Below, piece by piece: positions 45,621 to 57,320 of a stretch of 64,000 nucleotides of DNA. The stretch covers positions 4,039,001-4,103,000 of the forward strand of contig NC_088809.1 in assembly GCF_011386835.1 (NCBI RefSeq), written 5' to 3'. Numbering within the stretch: position 1 is the stretch's first letter; each line of letters starts with the position of its first letter. The position numbers and the translations under genes are program-made. The notes beneath the pieces are model-generated. The model worked only from the letters and a program-made list of their open reading frames with translations, had not been told where the DNA came from and made no database searches. This DNA is from Chrysemys picta bellii. Lineage: Eukaryota > Chordata > Testudines > Emydidae.

Positions 45621-48600
45621 ATTATCCTTCACTTCTGGTTTGTTCATTTCCTGGGAAATGAGGCACAGGTATTGGTGTCAGCAGTCCTCCTTAGCTAGAT
45701 AGTTTTCGTGCAGGGCATCCCTTGGTTGCTTTTGTGATGGGTGCTGTGGGGAACATTAGGAGTCCTGAAACCAGATCTTTAAAGAGCATGGGAAAACCTG
45801 TCGAGAGACAAACTGATTGAGAATTAGAGAACAAGACCAGATAGTGCCATTTGGTGAGTGCTGAAGTGTGGGGGAACTTCTTAATGCTCCAAGAATATCA
45901 TGCAGTTTGCTATAATACAACTTCTTTTTTGTGCTATATCTTCCAGCTGCCTCTCCAAACACTTTAGAGGCAGATAACACAGTTGCAGAGTTGAAACAAT
46001 AGCAGAGGAACTAAAGAGGTGTGGCAACGGAGACTCTGAGAAATGAGCTGACGAGTTGATGAGGTGGAGAAAAAGACATAAACATACTAAATTCACTAAT
46101 GGCAGAGAAGAGGGGTTAATGAGTAATGCATATGGATGTACCTCCACTGCAGTGTGAATATCCTGCGTGTTTGCCCAACTATAAAATAGTTGCACTTCCT
46201 GAGATCTGCCTCAGATTTCCTAAGGAAATGTAATGTCTTACTGTACAGTACAGAGGATTAAAAAGATGCAGAAATGACTGCTAAATACTTTCATGTCTGT
46301 CTTAAAACACTGTGAACAGTTGAAACCAATTTAAGATGTTGAGAATTTGTGGTCTGATCTCAGAATTACTTGTTCTCATTCCGATTGCATCAGGACAAAA
46401 GGCTGAGATTTTGCAATGCTCTAGTCTGACCTCCTGCTGGGAATACAGTTTGCAGCCCTGGTCTCAAAACAAACACTCTCGGAGCCTCTGAAGACGAATA
46501 CGTACAGCAGAATGCAAGAGAATGCTGCCTCTCGGCCTGAGCTGTAGAAGCGTGAATTTTAAAAAGGACCATAGATTGTAAATTTAGGAGGAGAGGAGCT
46601 GATTAAGAAACCCAAAGCCCCAAATGATGTTGTGTAGATGATATGGGCCAAAATAACTGCAGCAACCACAAACTATGCTTCCAGCCCAATTAGAGCGGTA
46701 GGAGGGGATCGGAAGTGCATAAGTGGAATCTCAGAGAAGCAAATTGAGGACAGAACAGACCTTGAAGTGCTCACTCCAAAGCTGAATGAATGCCTGGAAT
46801 GAGGGATTGGGAAGGTTACCGGAGAGCTCGGAAAACATCTCTGTCACCCTGGGAAGAGTGCATAGATGTGAATGTCAGATGGGGGGACTAAGTAGGGTGG
46901 GTGGGGGGCTAGTTTGAAAAGGAAGAGTTTGTTCCGTGTATGTTCTGTTAGTGAAGTTCTGATAATGGAGCACAAGTTGAGCTACCCTGCATCCTATGTC
47001 AGCTTGACCTACAGAGAAAGAACACTCCACTGAGTTCCCTGGAAATGTTTTTCTGCCTTTTAAAACTGTGACTAACCCTGACCTTACAATATTTCAGTGT
47101 GGAACCAGAGTTCAGAGGTCCCCGTTTAAAAATCATTTGCCAAACCCATTTTTTTTCCTGTTCTACATGCAGAGGAAAATGGTGGCATCATGAGATCTTA
47201 GTGTGTGGTAGCTGTTGGCAAATGGCAGCATTATGGAGACCGCTGTGGGTCTGACTCCTTCCACAGATGATGAGCATGAGATGGGGTTGACAGCAGGAAT
47301 GTGGGAGTCAAAGGATCTTCCCAGGGAGAGGATTAGAACTGGGTTGGGTTTGACAGCTGGAAAAGGGACTCTCTGTGTCATGTTTTCAATGCAAGAATGT
47401 AAGAGTTGGGTGAGATTTAGAAAGGTAATTTTTCTTTTAATTGAGGGAGGAATAATGCAACTGGTCCAAACTGCAATTGCACAAGCAAGCTAGAGAGAGA
47501 GAAAAATTCTAGTTGTGTCTCGATCCAAAGAGACTTCACCAGAAGCACAAAGTTGCACCCAATACATCATCAGTATAAACTCTGCTCGCACTGCACCCTA
47601 GACAAATGAGATTAATCTCACCCATGAATCTAAAACCCATGTACAGTGTATTAGGGTCTCACCCCAAAGTCCAATTCCAGCAGAGCTGTGGGAGCCTCTT
47701 GGAAGGAGCATGAAATCTGTTATAGCCGATGCTGATGATCTAGTGACAAATCCAGGCTGCTAGACCTTCTAAACATGAGCCTGTGACTTTCTTGAGGGGG
47801 CCTCTCACTTTGCTCTGCCTCACGCTTATGGTTTCAGTGCCTAATATATTTCCATACATGGAAGCATTCCTACCCCAGCCTGGGCTAATGCTGACATGCC
47901 TTTGCATCTGGACGTTCGTTTCTTGCAGCTGACACTGTACTAAGGCAGATCTCTGAAGTTGCTTTTAGTTTAATGTGCTTAATGAAACAAACAAAAGTCT
48001 CACCCAGCTTACTAGCCAGAAAAATCTGTCATTTCCCCTTCCTTGCAAAGGTGCTGGGAAGATTAACTAGTTCTTCTTTCTGCTGAGCTTTGCAGATGCT
48101 TATTGTTTAAATTAGGAAGGGGCCCAAACCACTCCCTGTGCCCACATCTGACTTTTATATCTCCAGAACACACAGAACCAGCCTCCTTTTTATTGGACCC
48201 CCTCTGGTGTGCAGTAGAACGTGCCCCTTCCCATACACATGCCCTCCTCCTTTGCCCCCTTCATCACGTCATAGTATAGATGCCACCATCTTTTTTCTCC
48301 TTTCTTCTCCTGCCCGTCAGGTTTCTCTTTCATCCTGTTTGTTTTCTGTATAGTCTTTCTCCTCCCTTCTCATCAATGATTTATGCTCTTCTCCCCTTGT
48401 CCTGCTCTTCAAGAGTTTTTGTCTGCCTCCTGCTCTTGGGGGCTTGCCCTCTCGCTCGGTAGGGCTGGTACTCCTGGGCTCTTGTGATGGAATTGAATGC
48501 CAAAGTAGCACAGAAGAAAGAGAGGCTTGTGCTGGTGAGCTGCTGTATGAGCCCCAGGTCTGTTTATAATACCTCCCTCAGAGGAGGTGGGTTGTGAGTT

Positions 48601-48763
48601 TTAATTAAATGTTTGTAAGTGCTTTGAGATCCACTGCGGAAAGGATCTGCGTAAGGGCAAAGTCTTTCAATAAAACCTGCAGAACTGTGCCACCCGTTGT
48701 GATACGTTTGAAACTAAAATGGCAAGATTCGGTCAGTTTGATCTCAACAGCTGGTGTTTCTCT

Positions 48764-48785
48764 CCCCCCCCCCCCCCCCCCCCCC
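48764..48785 (+). repeat. poly-C run (22 bases)
   Basis: An uninterrupted C run lies in NXN intron 1. Its length in the assembly may be inaccurate. Confidence 0.95.
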
Positions 48786-50184
48786 AAACCCTTTGATGGT
48801 TCAAAAGAATTATTCTGACTCCACGCTTCCAAAACAAGAGAACCAGGGAGCAAAACAGCGCTTTTATTAGTGTTTGCTAGCGATCTGAGTTCCAACCCCT
48901 TCTACTCCTAGTTAAAAGATTCCATGCTGTGCTAGAAATATACACAGAGAGAGTGTTTCATTTGTGAGATGCAGAGCACTTTCCTTGGAGTTAAGCGCCC
49001 ACTTGCCAGACTCTGTGTGACCCTGCTGACCTGTTAATTGTCCTGCAGGCAGTGAAGGCCAGTCCTCTGTATGTGTATGAGGAGTAAATTACTGAGTGGC
49101 TTTTGCACTGCTTTTCCCCAGCCCTTTCCTCAGAAGCTGCTGGTTGGGCAGCAGCGCTGTGTACTAGAGGCTGCAGGGCTGCTTGTTGGTCAGGCAGGCA
49201 TCTTTGAGGGCTAATACTGTGGCTTTTTCCTCTCCTCACTTGGCTGTTTCTTTTTTAACCCAGTGCTGGGCACTGAGGAGCCCAAAGATGCAGCAAAGCA
49301 GGATTTGAAATGAAAAGGGAACGGGCTGGTGGTGGGTAAAATGCACTTCTCGTTTGAAACAAATGAGCTAGTTTAATAATATGAGGAGAAGGAGGATTCT
49401 AGTTAAAGCTTCACCATTTGAGACAAATGAAACTGGCGCTGATTTTGACTTCCTAATTGACCTGTTTCTGCACCAGCCCAGGCTGGGTCCTGAGGGCATG
49501 GGTAGGGGGTCAGCAAAGCATGGGTCAGAGAGACACTGTGTTAGCCATGAGTTAGCCAGTTTATTAATCACAAATAATAATTCTCTGACTTTCCATAGTG
49601 CCTTCAAGCATCACAGTACCTCTGTGAGTGAGGCAGTCTCTGTGTTTCGGTTTGAGTTACAAAATCTTGATGGGAATAGAACTCAGGAGTCCTGACTTAC
49701 AGTCCTGTGTCCTAACCACAGTCCTTCCCCAGGAACAACACTGCGGCTAGCTCTTCATACCTGTGCGCTTACACATGGTCCTGAGGAATCTTGGCGTTGG
49801 AGACGTTGCCAAGGCACTTGAGACACTATTGATTCAACATGGTTTTTTTGGACTCTGCTTAGACATTCTGAGAGCTAATTGCAGGGCACCAGACCATGAA
49901 CACAACCTAGGGGTGCTGCCTGGATCTTTGGCTTGCAAGAAAGCACTTCTCATACTGAGTAACACCTAAGATTATTTCAACAGGGCCATGGTTTAACCCG
50001 TTTCTTTTCCAAGTAGTCAATGACTGGTCTGTACAAAACTGCTTTCCTGCCTGCTACCTTACTTGCCTCTCTTTCTTAATGGCTTCATGTTTTAGGAGTT
50101 TACTCAGCAGCATGCGAGTCTACTTTTAAGACCCTTTCTCAACCCTTAATGTGAGCTATTATAATTTACGGTACCATAGGCAAG

Positions 50185-50640
50185 GAGTGTGATCTAGTGG
50201 TTAAAGGCGGGGGCTGTGACTCTCCCACTGTGTCATTGTCAGGGCCGGTTCCAGCATTTCTGCCGCCCCAAGCAAAAAAAAAAAAAAAAAGTCGCGATCG
50301 GCGGCGGCAATTGGAAAAAAAAAAAAAAAGCTGTGATCGGCGGCGGCAGTTCAGCGGCAGGTCCTTCGCTCCCAGAGGGAGTGAGGGACCTGCCGCCCCT
50401 GAATTGCCACAGGTGCTGCCCCTCTCTCTTGGCCGCCCCAAGCACCTGCTTGTTAAGCTGGTGCCTGGAGCCGGCTCTGCTCATTGTAGAACTGTGGGAA
50501 AGTCATTGCACCTCGCTGTGCTTCAGTTCCTTCAGCTGTTAAAATAGGGATAATCTTCTGGGTATCTCAGGTGGTTCTGAGGCCTTATAAAACAAAGTGC
50601 CTTGTGATCCTCTGCTAAAAGGTGTGGTGTGTTATCATCT
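50185..50640 (+). mobile_element. MIR-like SINE, sense, split by a hAT element
   Basis: The left part reads 'gtgtgatctagtggttaaag' and the right part 'aactgtgggaaagtcattgc', 'gcttcagttccttcagctgt' and 'taaaatagggataatc', the order of a sense MIR. The hAT element at 50240-50479 separates them. Confidence 0.65.
50240..50479. mobile_element. hAT-type non-autonomous element inside a MIR
   Basis: The ends are CAGGGCCGGTTCCAG and, inverted, CAGAGCCGGCTCCAG, the same family as 516-971. The flanks gtcattgt (50232-50239) and ctcattgt (50480-50487) match at 7 of 8 bases. Two A runs, each followed by 'cgatcggcggcggca'-like blocks, form an internal direct repeat. It is about half the length of the copy at 516-971. 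Confidence 0.83.
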
Positions 50641-51259
50641 ACTTGCAAATATTCTCCTGAGAAAGCTGTGTTGGAGAAGTCATTCTTCCAGGTCTCCCAA
50701 GGAGCTTGGGGTGACATAGTTGACTAACATGCTTAGAAGATGTCTTTAGCAAGACGAGGTGCAGCAGAAATGGTAACCAAATCCCCTACCCTGCATCCAT
50801 TAACCTTGTAGCACCCTTTGGAAATTCTTGAGTCCAAGAGTTAGAAAGGGATTCAACTGTATAATAAGTAACAAATTCTCTAGTCCCGCTAGGGAGTAAG
50901 TTTTAGTGCCTTAAGCTTGGTTGGCTGATCTCAAAGCACAGGATTTAGAGGGAACATTTGCTGACTGGTTTTCTTAATGCATGTTTCTGCGAAACAAAGC
51001 TTTATTTCTGCAATGGCTCATTGCCTGTGGATGGCTCCTGCTGGGATTATACGGCAAGAAAGACATTTAGTCTTTTGGATACACTGGAGCCTAATAAATA
51101 TATATAGTTTTTAAAAAAAAAGAATATGGCAGTTTCAGAGAGCAGCACAGATGGTCGGAAATTGAGGGCCGAGAGGACTTAAGTGCTAGCGTATGGCATA
51201 GCTTTGATTTTTAAAAATAGGAAAAGCTGTGGGCTGCTGTATTAGCATTTTTTTTCTCC

Positions 51260-51685
51260 CATAGAATCATAGACTTAAGGTCAGAAGGGACCATTATGAT
51301 CGTCTAGTCTGATCCTCCTGCACAACACAGGCCACAGAATCTCACCCACCCACTCCTGTATCAAACCCCTAACCTATGTCTGAGCTATTGAAGTTCTAAA
51401 ATCGTGGCTTAAAGAATTCAAAGTGCAGAGAATCCTCCAACAAGTGACCCGTGCCCCACGCTGCAGAGGAAGACAAAAACCCCCCAGAGCCTCTGCCAAT
51501 CTGCCCTGGAGGAAAATTCCTTCCCGACCCCAAATATGGCAATCAGCTAAACCCTGAGCATGTGGGCAAGAGTCACCAGCCAGACATCCAGGAAAGAATT
51601 CTCTGTAGTAACTCAGATCCCATCCACTAAACACTTCTGTCCAAAGACTTACAGGCCACCTCAAGCCTTGTCTAACATCTCTGTC
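51260..51685 (-). mobile_element. CR1 LINE 3' region, antisense
   Basis: It begins with the inverted CR1 end 'catagaatcatagacttaag', then 'gtcagaagggaccattatga', and continues with 'ggaggaaaattccttcccga' and 'tggcaatcagctaaaccctg', a recognised CR1 3' block. Confidence 0.8.
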
Positions 51686-51954
51686 CTGTTAGCCAGCCCA
51701 TGAGGCAGACTTGTAGGCTCTGGAAGGACCTTCACCTGTTGGGGGGAGGGGGAGTGTGTGTGTGCGTGGGTGTGCGGGGAGTGAATGAGGTGGCCTTTGT
51801 GGGACAGCTTTATTTTCTGACTTACACAGTGCAGCGTTGTCGCATTCTGCAGATTGCACTGATCTTTTTCGATGTTAAACCCTGTTGGAAGGGTTTAAAG
51901 AAACAAAATATAAACCCAGAATTGTACCCTAAAAGCACTTTTCTCCCTTTTCCT

Positions 51955-52312
51955 AATTGGTTAAGGGGTGATTTGATCATAGTCTATGACAGAAATTTGA
52001 TAACAGAGCTCTTCAGTCTAGCAGACAAAGGTATAACAAGATCCAAAGGCTGGAAGCTGAAGCTGGACAAAATCAGATGCAAATTTTAAATAGTGAGGGT
52101 AATGAACCATTGGAACAGCTTACCATGGGTTGTGGTGGATTTGCCATCACTGGAAATGTTTGCATCAAGATCAGATTTTTTCTGAAAGATCTGTTCTAGT
52201 TCAAACAGGAAATAATTCAGGGAAGTTCTATGGCCTGAGGTATACAGGAGGTCAGACTAGATAATTACAGTCGTTCCCTCTGGCCTTAAACTCTATAAAT
52301 CTTCAATATAGT
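51955..52312 (+). mobile_element. CR1 LINE 3' region, sense
   Basis: It carries 'gtgatttgatcatagtctat', 'ctcttcagtctagcagacaa', 'gaaccattggaacagcttac', 'ggtggatttgccatcactgg' and 'caggaggtcagactagataa', in the normal CR1 order, ending near 'aactctataaatctt'. Confidence 0.85.
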
Positions 52313-54299
52313 AGGTGCCCAGGAGTCCTGGGGATACGTACAGCTCTCCGCTTTCATTTCAGATTTAAAAGTGAGAGCCTGAGCCTCCTGATTGTGGATG
52401 AAATCTTAAAAACACAAACTCGAAAGTTTCAAAACCCAGCTGGCTAATGAAAAGAAAGCAATGTATGATTTTTAAAATGGTGTGATTTTTTTAAAGCAAA
52501 TCTCTTGGTTTTTCAGTGCTCGGGGTTGGTGATACTGCAGCTGCTTCTTCCAGCAGCTAGTTTTCCTCTCGGTGTGTGTTTTCAGGGCTAGCTCTGTTGT
52601 ACACAAACAGGACATTGCTATATTAGCGCCTGGATATGACAGGTCTTGGTGCCTTACAAATACTGAGTGTAGCATCAAAGTCAATGACTAGGTCTTCACG
52701 GCAAAATGGTGCATTTTTTACATCAAGATAACTCCCTTGATGTGTAGGAGGTGAAGGGCTTGAGGTTTAGGGTTGACCTCAGCTAGTTCCATTGCAATAA
52801 AAACTATCATTTCTTATCTTCATTAGGGTTTCCCATCAGGACAGTTCTCTTGATGTGAAAACAATAACCTTTCTTTGAAGTGAAGACAAAGCCAATGCGA
52901 GTTTTGACACTAAAGTCTATGAAAGCCAGATCAGATCTTACTACAGTAACTGGAATAGTGGGAAAGGATCCTGTCCATATATGTGGCTGTCACCCCCTCT
53001 TCCATCCTTAAATTCAAGTGGGTTCAATTGAACTGGCCTGTCTAGTGCATAACTGAGCCCTTTTTGACCTGCTGCTCAAATAGATCTGGAGTGATAAAGT
53101 TAAACTACTTACATTGTTTTTTCTGGGGTGTGGTGATTGGTTGGACTCTTTCTGCCTTCAGCCTTGTGCTTTCCAGGCGTCCCCTAGGTGTAGTGTCTAT
53201 TAGATGGTATTGCCACACCTTAGGTGGGGCTTGAATTTTTGTCCTGATTAGATTTGATCTCGGGTAGCTTTTATTTTGCTGCTGTTATCCCTACCAGATT
53301 CCAGCCTGGGTAACTGCATTTTCTGATCTAAACTCCACCTGCATTTTCATTCATGTAGAGAATTTTTCACATGCTGCCCTAAACACTTACTATTATTTGT
53401 ATGACAGCACATAAGGTACGTGTACACAACGAGTGGCAGTCTGCAGCAGTGAATCTCCAAGCTGCAAACATTGACATGGTTATTGACATCATTATTTTTA
53501 GCATGGTAGTGCAAACTCCTAAAGACCTCATTCAGTATAAGTGACCTTTGGTGCTAGGTGCGATACAGAGTAAAAGATGGTCTCTGCCCCAAATCTCTTA
53601 CAGCCAAATTAAAACAAAATTCAACAACTGTGCAGAAGGAAAGAGGGATGGGTAGTTTCAAGCTGGTTAATTTTTATTTTGTAAACTATCAGATAAATAT
53701 TGCAGTCCCAGCTGGCCGCCTTCCTAGCTGTTACCATCTGGCAGCTTCTTGTCAATATCCTCGGTCGCAGTGGGTCTGATCTGGAGGAGGAATTGGAAGG
53801 ACGAGGACAGGGTAGCAGCTTTGTGCAGTAGTTTGGATAAGATGTTCCCCACATAGGGGCAAGAAAGCCCCGGAGGTGTTGTGGGAAGAGTGGACAGCTG
53901 GATGATGAATCTGGCATGGTTGATTAGTGGAGGGGGCAGGAGCTATGTGATAGGCATGAGTGGATAAGTAGTGAGGGGCTAAATTGTATTTCCAGGAAGT
54001 TGCTGTCCTCCATGTGCTTTGCCTTGAAATCACAGTGAGCGCTGGCATTTTATTCCATTTTAAAAATAAAATGCCCTATTAATCCGGCGTGTTTTATGTT
54101 GTTCTTTGGCTCTGGTTGACAGTCTGCCTGTCTTGGGCCTCCATCCAGAGTTCTCCTTTTGATGTTTATCTCCAGGAGAGTTTACTGGAGTCTGGATGGC
54201 TGAGAATGTGGAGTCGTCTGGGTAAAAGCTGATTTCTCTTTTGCAAATGGGAGACAACAACAGCATGTTACCCCTTTGTCAATTCCCATCCCTCTAATA

Positions 54300-54650
54300 A
54301 TGAGCCATTATTATTTATTGTATTAAGATAGAGTCTAGGGCCCCAGACATGGCTCAAGGGCCCGTTGTGCTAGGTGCAGTACAAACACGTAGTAAAGAGA
54401 TGATCCCTGCCCCGAAGCGCTTATATTCCAAGTAGACATCTCTTGTGACTTTCATCTGCGCATCCCAAAGTGCTTTGTGAACATCAATGAATCAATCTGC
54501 CAGCAGCCCGTGTGAGACAGGTATTATCCCCATGTTACAGAAGGGGAAACTGAGGCTCGGGGAAGTGAAGTGATTTGTGCAAGTTTATGGCAGAGCTGGA
54601 AATGGAACAGATGCCTTAACCCCAGTACCAGTCTTTAACTACTTGACCCA
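54300..54650 (-). mobile_element. MIR-like SINE, antisense
   Basis: It contains 'gtgctaggtgcagtacaaac', 'tgatccctgccccgaagcgc', 'ttacagaaggggaaactgag' and 'ggcagagctggaaatggaac'. It may represent two fused fragments. Confidence 0.6.
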
Positions 54651-57094
54651 GTTTCAAAGCCCTAGTCTCCAAATATTTCTGAAATCCTCACTGGGTTGAG
54701 ACCAGGGTGACTTGGCTATCCACGGTGCGGCTGGGTGCTTTCACCACAGTTGCTAGAGACATGGCCTGCCCTGCAGGTTGCTGGGGCCAAACAACCCTCA
54801 GCTTTATTGTCGTGGAAAGTTTTACCCCGTAGCTTAGCAGGGCCTGAAGTTTGCCCCTTTGGCCTTGTTTGGCTTCCTTGTGACCATAAAAGCTGCACGG
54901 GTGCTCTCCAGGGCAGTAGCAGGCGTGTAATGAGCAATATGGAGATGTTGGTGACCTCCAAGGCAAGTTTCAAAGGACGAACCCTCCTCTCACCTTGCCA
55001 ATAAAACATTTATTGTGGCCAAACTCTTGTAGCTTGTAGATGTTGTTGGGTGCAAAGGCAAATAATTTTGCTAACTTGGGCACAGGTCACTGACTTTTCC
55101 TTGGACTCCATTGCTGTCTGGGATGGGCTTTTGGAGCTGGCATAAAGATTTGCTTTGGTACTTGGTGGAGTCGGTACTTGGCCCGCATGTGCCCAGGTAT
55201 TGTGCTCTGAGCAGCATCTCTGTGGAACATACTGTTTTTATGCACAGGAGAGGCCTCCCTTACCTGCCTAGCGCATCAAGTCCTGGTCCCCCAGAGAAAC
55301 GCATGCCTTAGAGCAACACAGTAAACAGCCAGGGAGGAATGCAGCAGCCAGCTACTCAAGAGTGGCTAAACCCCAGACAAAGACCAGCTGTTTCAGCCAG
55401 CAGTTAAAGAACCTGAATGCTTATACTCCAGATGTTTCCCAGTCCAATAAAATGGGTGTTTCTTGCATACATGGTAGTGCACAGGGTTCACGCAAATCTC
55501 AGGCCAAAGCTTATTGCATTTTTCTAAATGTTGTTTTGGGGGGTGGAGGGGTTTGCATTAAAACCGAAATCTCAAGTTTATTCTCCAGTGACAGTAAAAG
55601 AGGGGGATAAAGAATACCTTTCATATTCCTGCCTTACTGTAAAAATCTGGCCCGGTGCACTAGATCTCTGAGTGACTGTACAGACCTCCTGATGTCTGCT
55701 GTGGAAAATTTATTACAGCAGTGGCAGTGCTGCCTCCTTTGGCCAAACAAATCCAGAACTTTACTCCTTGTCTTTAGGAATCTAAATTCCTGATAGCAGG
55801 CCTCAAGAACACAGATTACCCAGAACAAATCCTTTTACCAAGATACAGAGTTCTATTAAAGAAACCAGAGGAGCGCTGGAATGAACCATTCCTTTGTCAC
55901 ACCACCAGCACAGGAGCCAATGCAAACATCTGGCACTGAAACTGAAAGCTGTGTTTCTCCTGCAACAGGGGGTTTCTGTAAGATAAGACTTTGTGTTTCT
56001 TTCAACCTTCCCCCCTTTCTAAACTTAGGCTGTCTTTGTCTAGAAAGTGTGGGCTGGCTTTGGAGAATTCAAAATTCCCATCCAGTTACAAAGGAATAAT
56101 AATTTTATGAAGAGGGAAGGTGGGAGTGAGACGGGGGCAAGTGGCATTAAATAAGTCAAGCTTGGTATTTGCAGGTTGTTTTTGTAATGGTTGAAGCCCA
56201 GATTAGAAAATGAGATTGTTAGGGTTTCTTTGCCCAAGTGGAGTGATCTACATTTTGGGGCTTATGATGAGGAATTTAAAAGTATGTTTCCAACCCTACA
56301 ATATCCATTGTACAAATGTGATGGTTAGGTAGGGAATTCTGTGTGTATTCAGTATTTCGTTTCTCGTTGGGAGTCAGGGAATGAGGAGCGTTCTGTTTGT
56401 TATTCTATTTAATTGGGTTTGAAATACAGGCACTGAAGTCTCCAGAGCATCTACATTCATGTCTGTTTATCGAACGCTAAATTGGCCAACAGAAATGTCT
56501 TCACATCCAGCCACGTCAAAGGGGAAATTCAGTCAACCCTATTCAGGAGAAAAATTCTTTAAATTATTTGAACTTTTTTCAGTCAGCCAATCACATCCTG
56601 AAAAATTCCTCATGTAAACCATTTAAATGTCTTTGCTGACTAAAAGCCACAGTTACTAAGTCATTTGGGTGAAGCAACCTCTAAGGCAGAAGAAGTGGAG
56701 CGATTCAGTGATGACACTGAGAGGGTTTGGGGAGTTATTTTCAACTTTTGCTTTTGAATTATTTTCCAGCAAATAACATCTGGTGTAAATTAGCTCTCCG
56801 TTGCTACCCCATGTACGTTATTTGCTAAGTCACTGCTGTGCTGCAGAAGCTGCAGTGGATTGCTGGGTCTTAAAAGAATGTAGCTTTATGTTGAAGCAGA
56901 TGCCAGCAGTGAGTGGTTCAAGTTATACATGTGTTAAGCTTAAACCACATTGATATTATCTCATAAACCTAACCAGTTCTCTCCCCCAACCGAAATAATA
57001 TGCATTATTTGAATAACCCGTTCAGTGCGTAATGACTACATCCTCATAGCATCATATGTGTGTGTCCCTGAGCAGTTGTAGAGGGACAGTATTT

Positions 57095-57320
57095 CTAATG
57101 GCTTGAGTACAGGACTAGAAAGCTGGATATTTGCTTTGCCACTGACTTGTTACGTGACGGTGGGCTGGTCACCTAAGCTCTCTCCTTGAGTTTGTTAATT
57201 GGGAATAACATTAATCAGCCTTGGGGTAATTAAAGTTTGTACAGCATTTGATGATGTAAAGTGCTGTAGTAATGCTAAATATTATGATTATTATTTATTA
57301 TGTTACAAAGTTATTGGAAA
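57095..57320 (+). mobile_element. MIR-like SINE, sense
   Basis: It contains 'ggactagaaagctggatatt', 'tgccactgacttgttacgtg', 'gtcacctaagctctctcctt' and 'gtgctgtagtaatgctaaat', in sense order. Confidence 0.6.
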
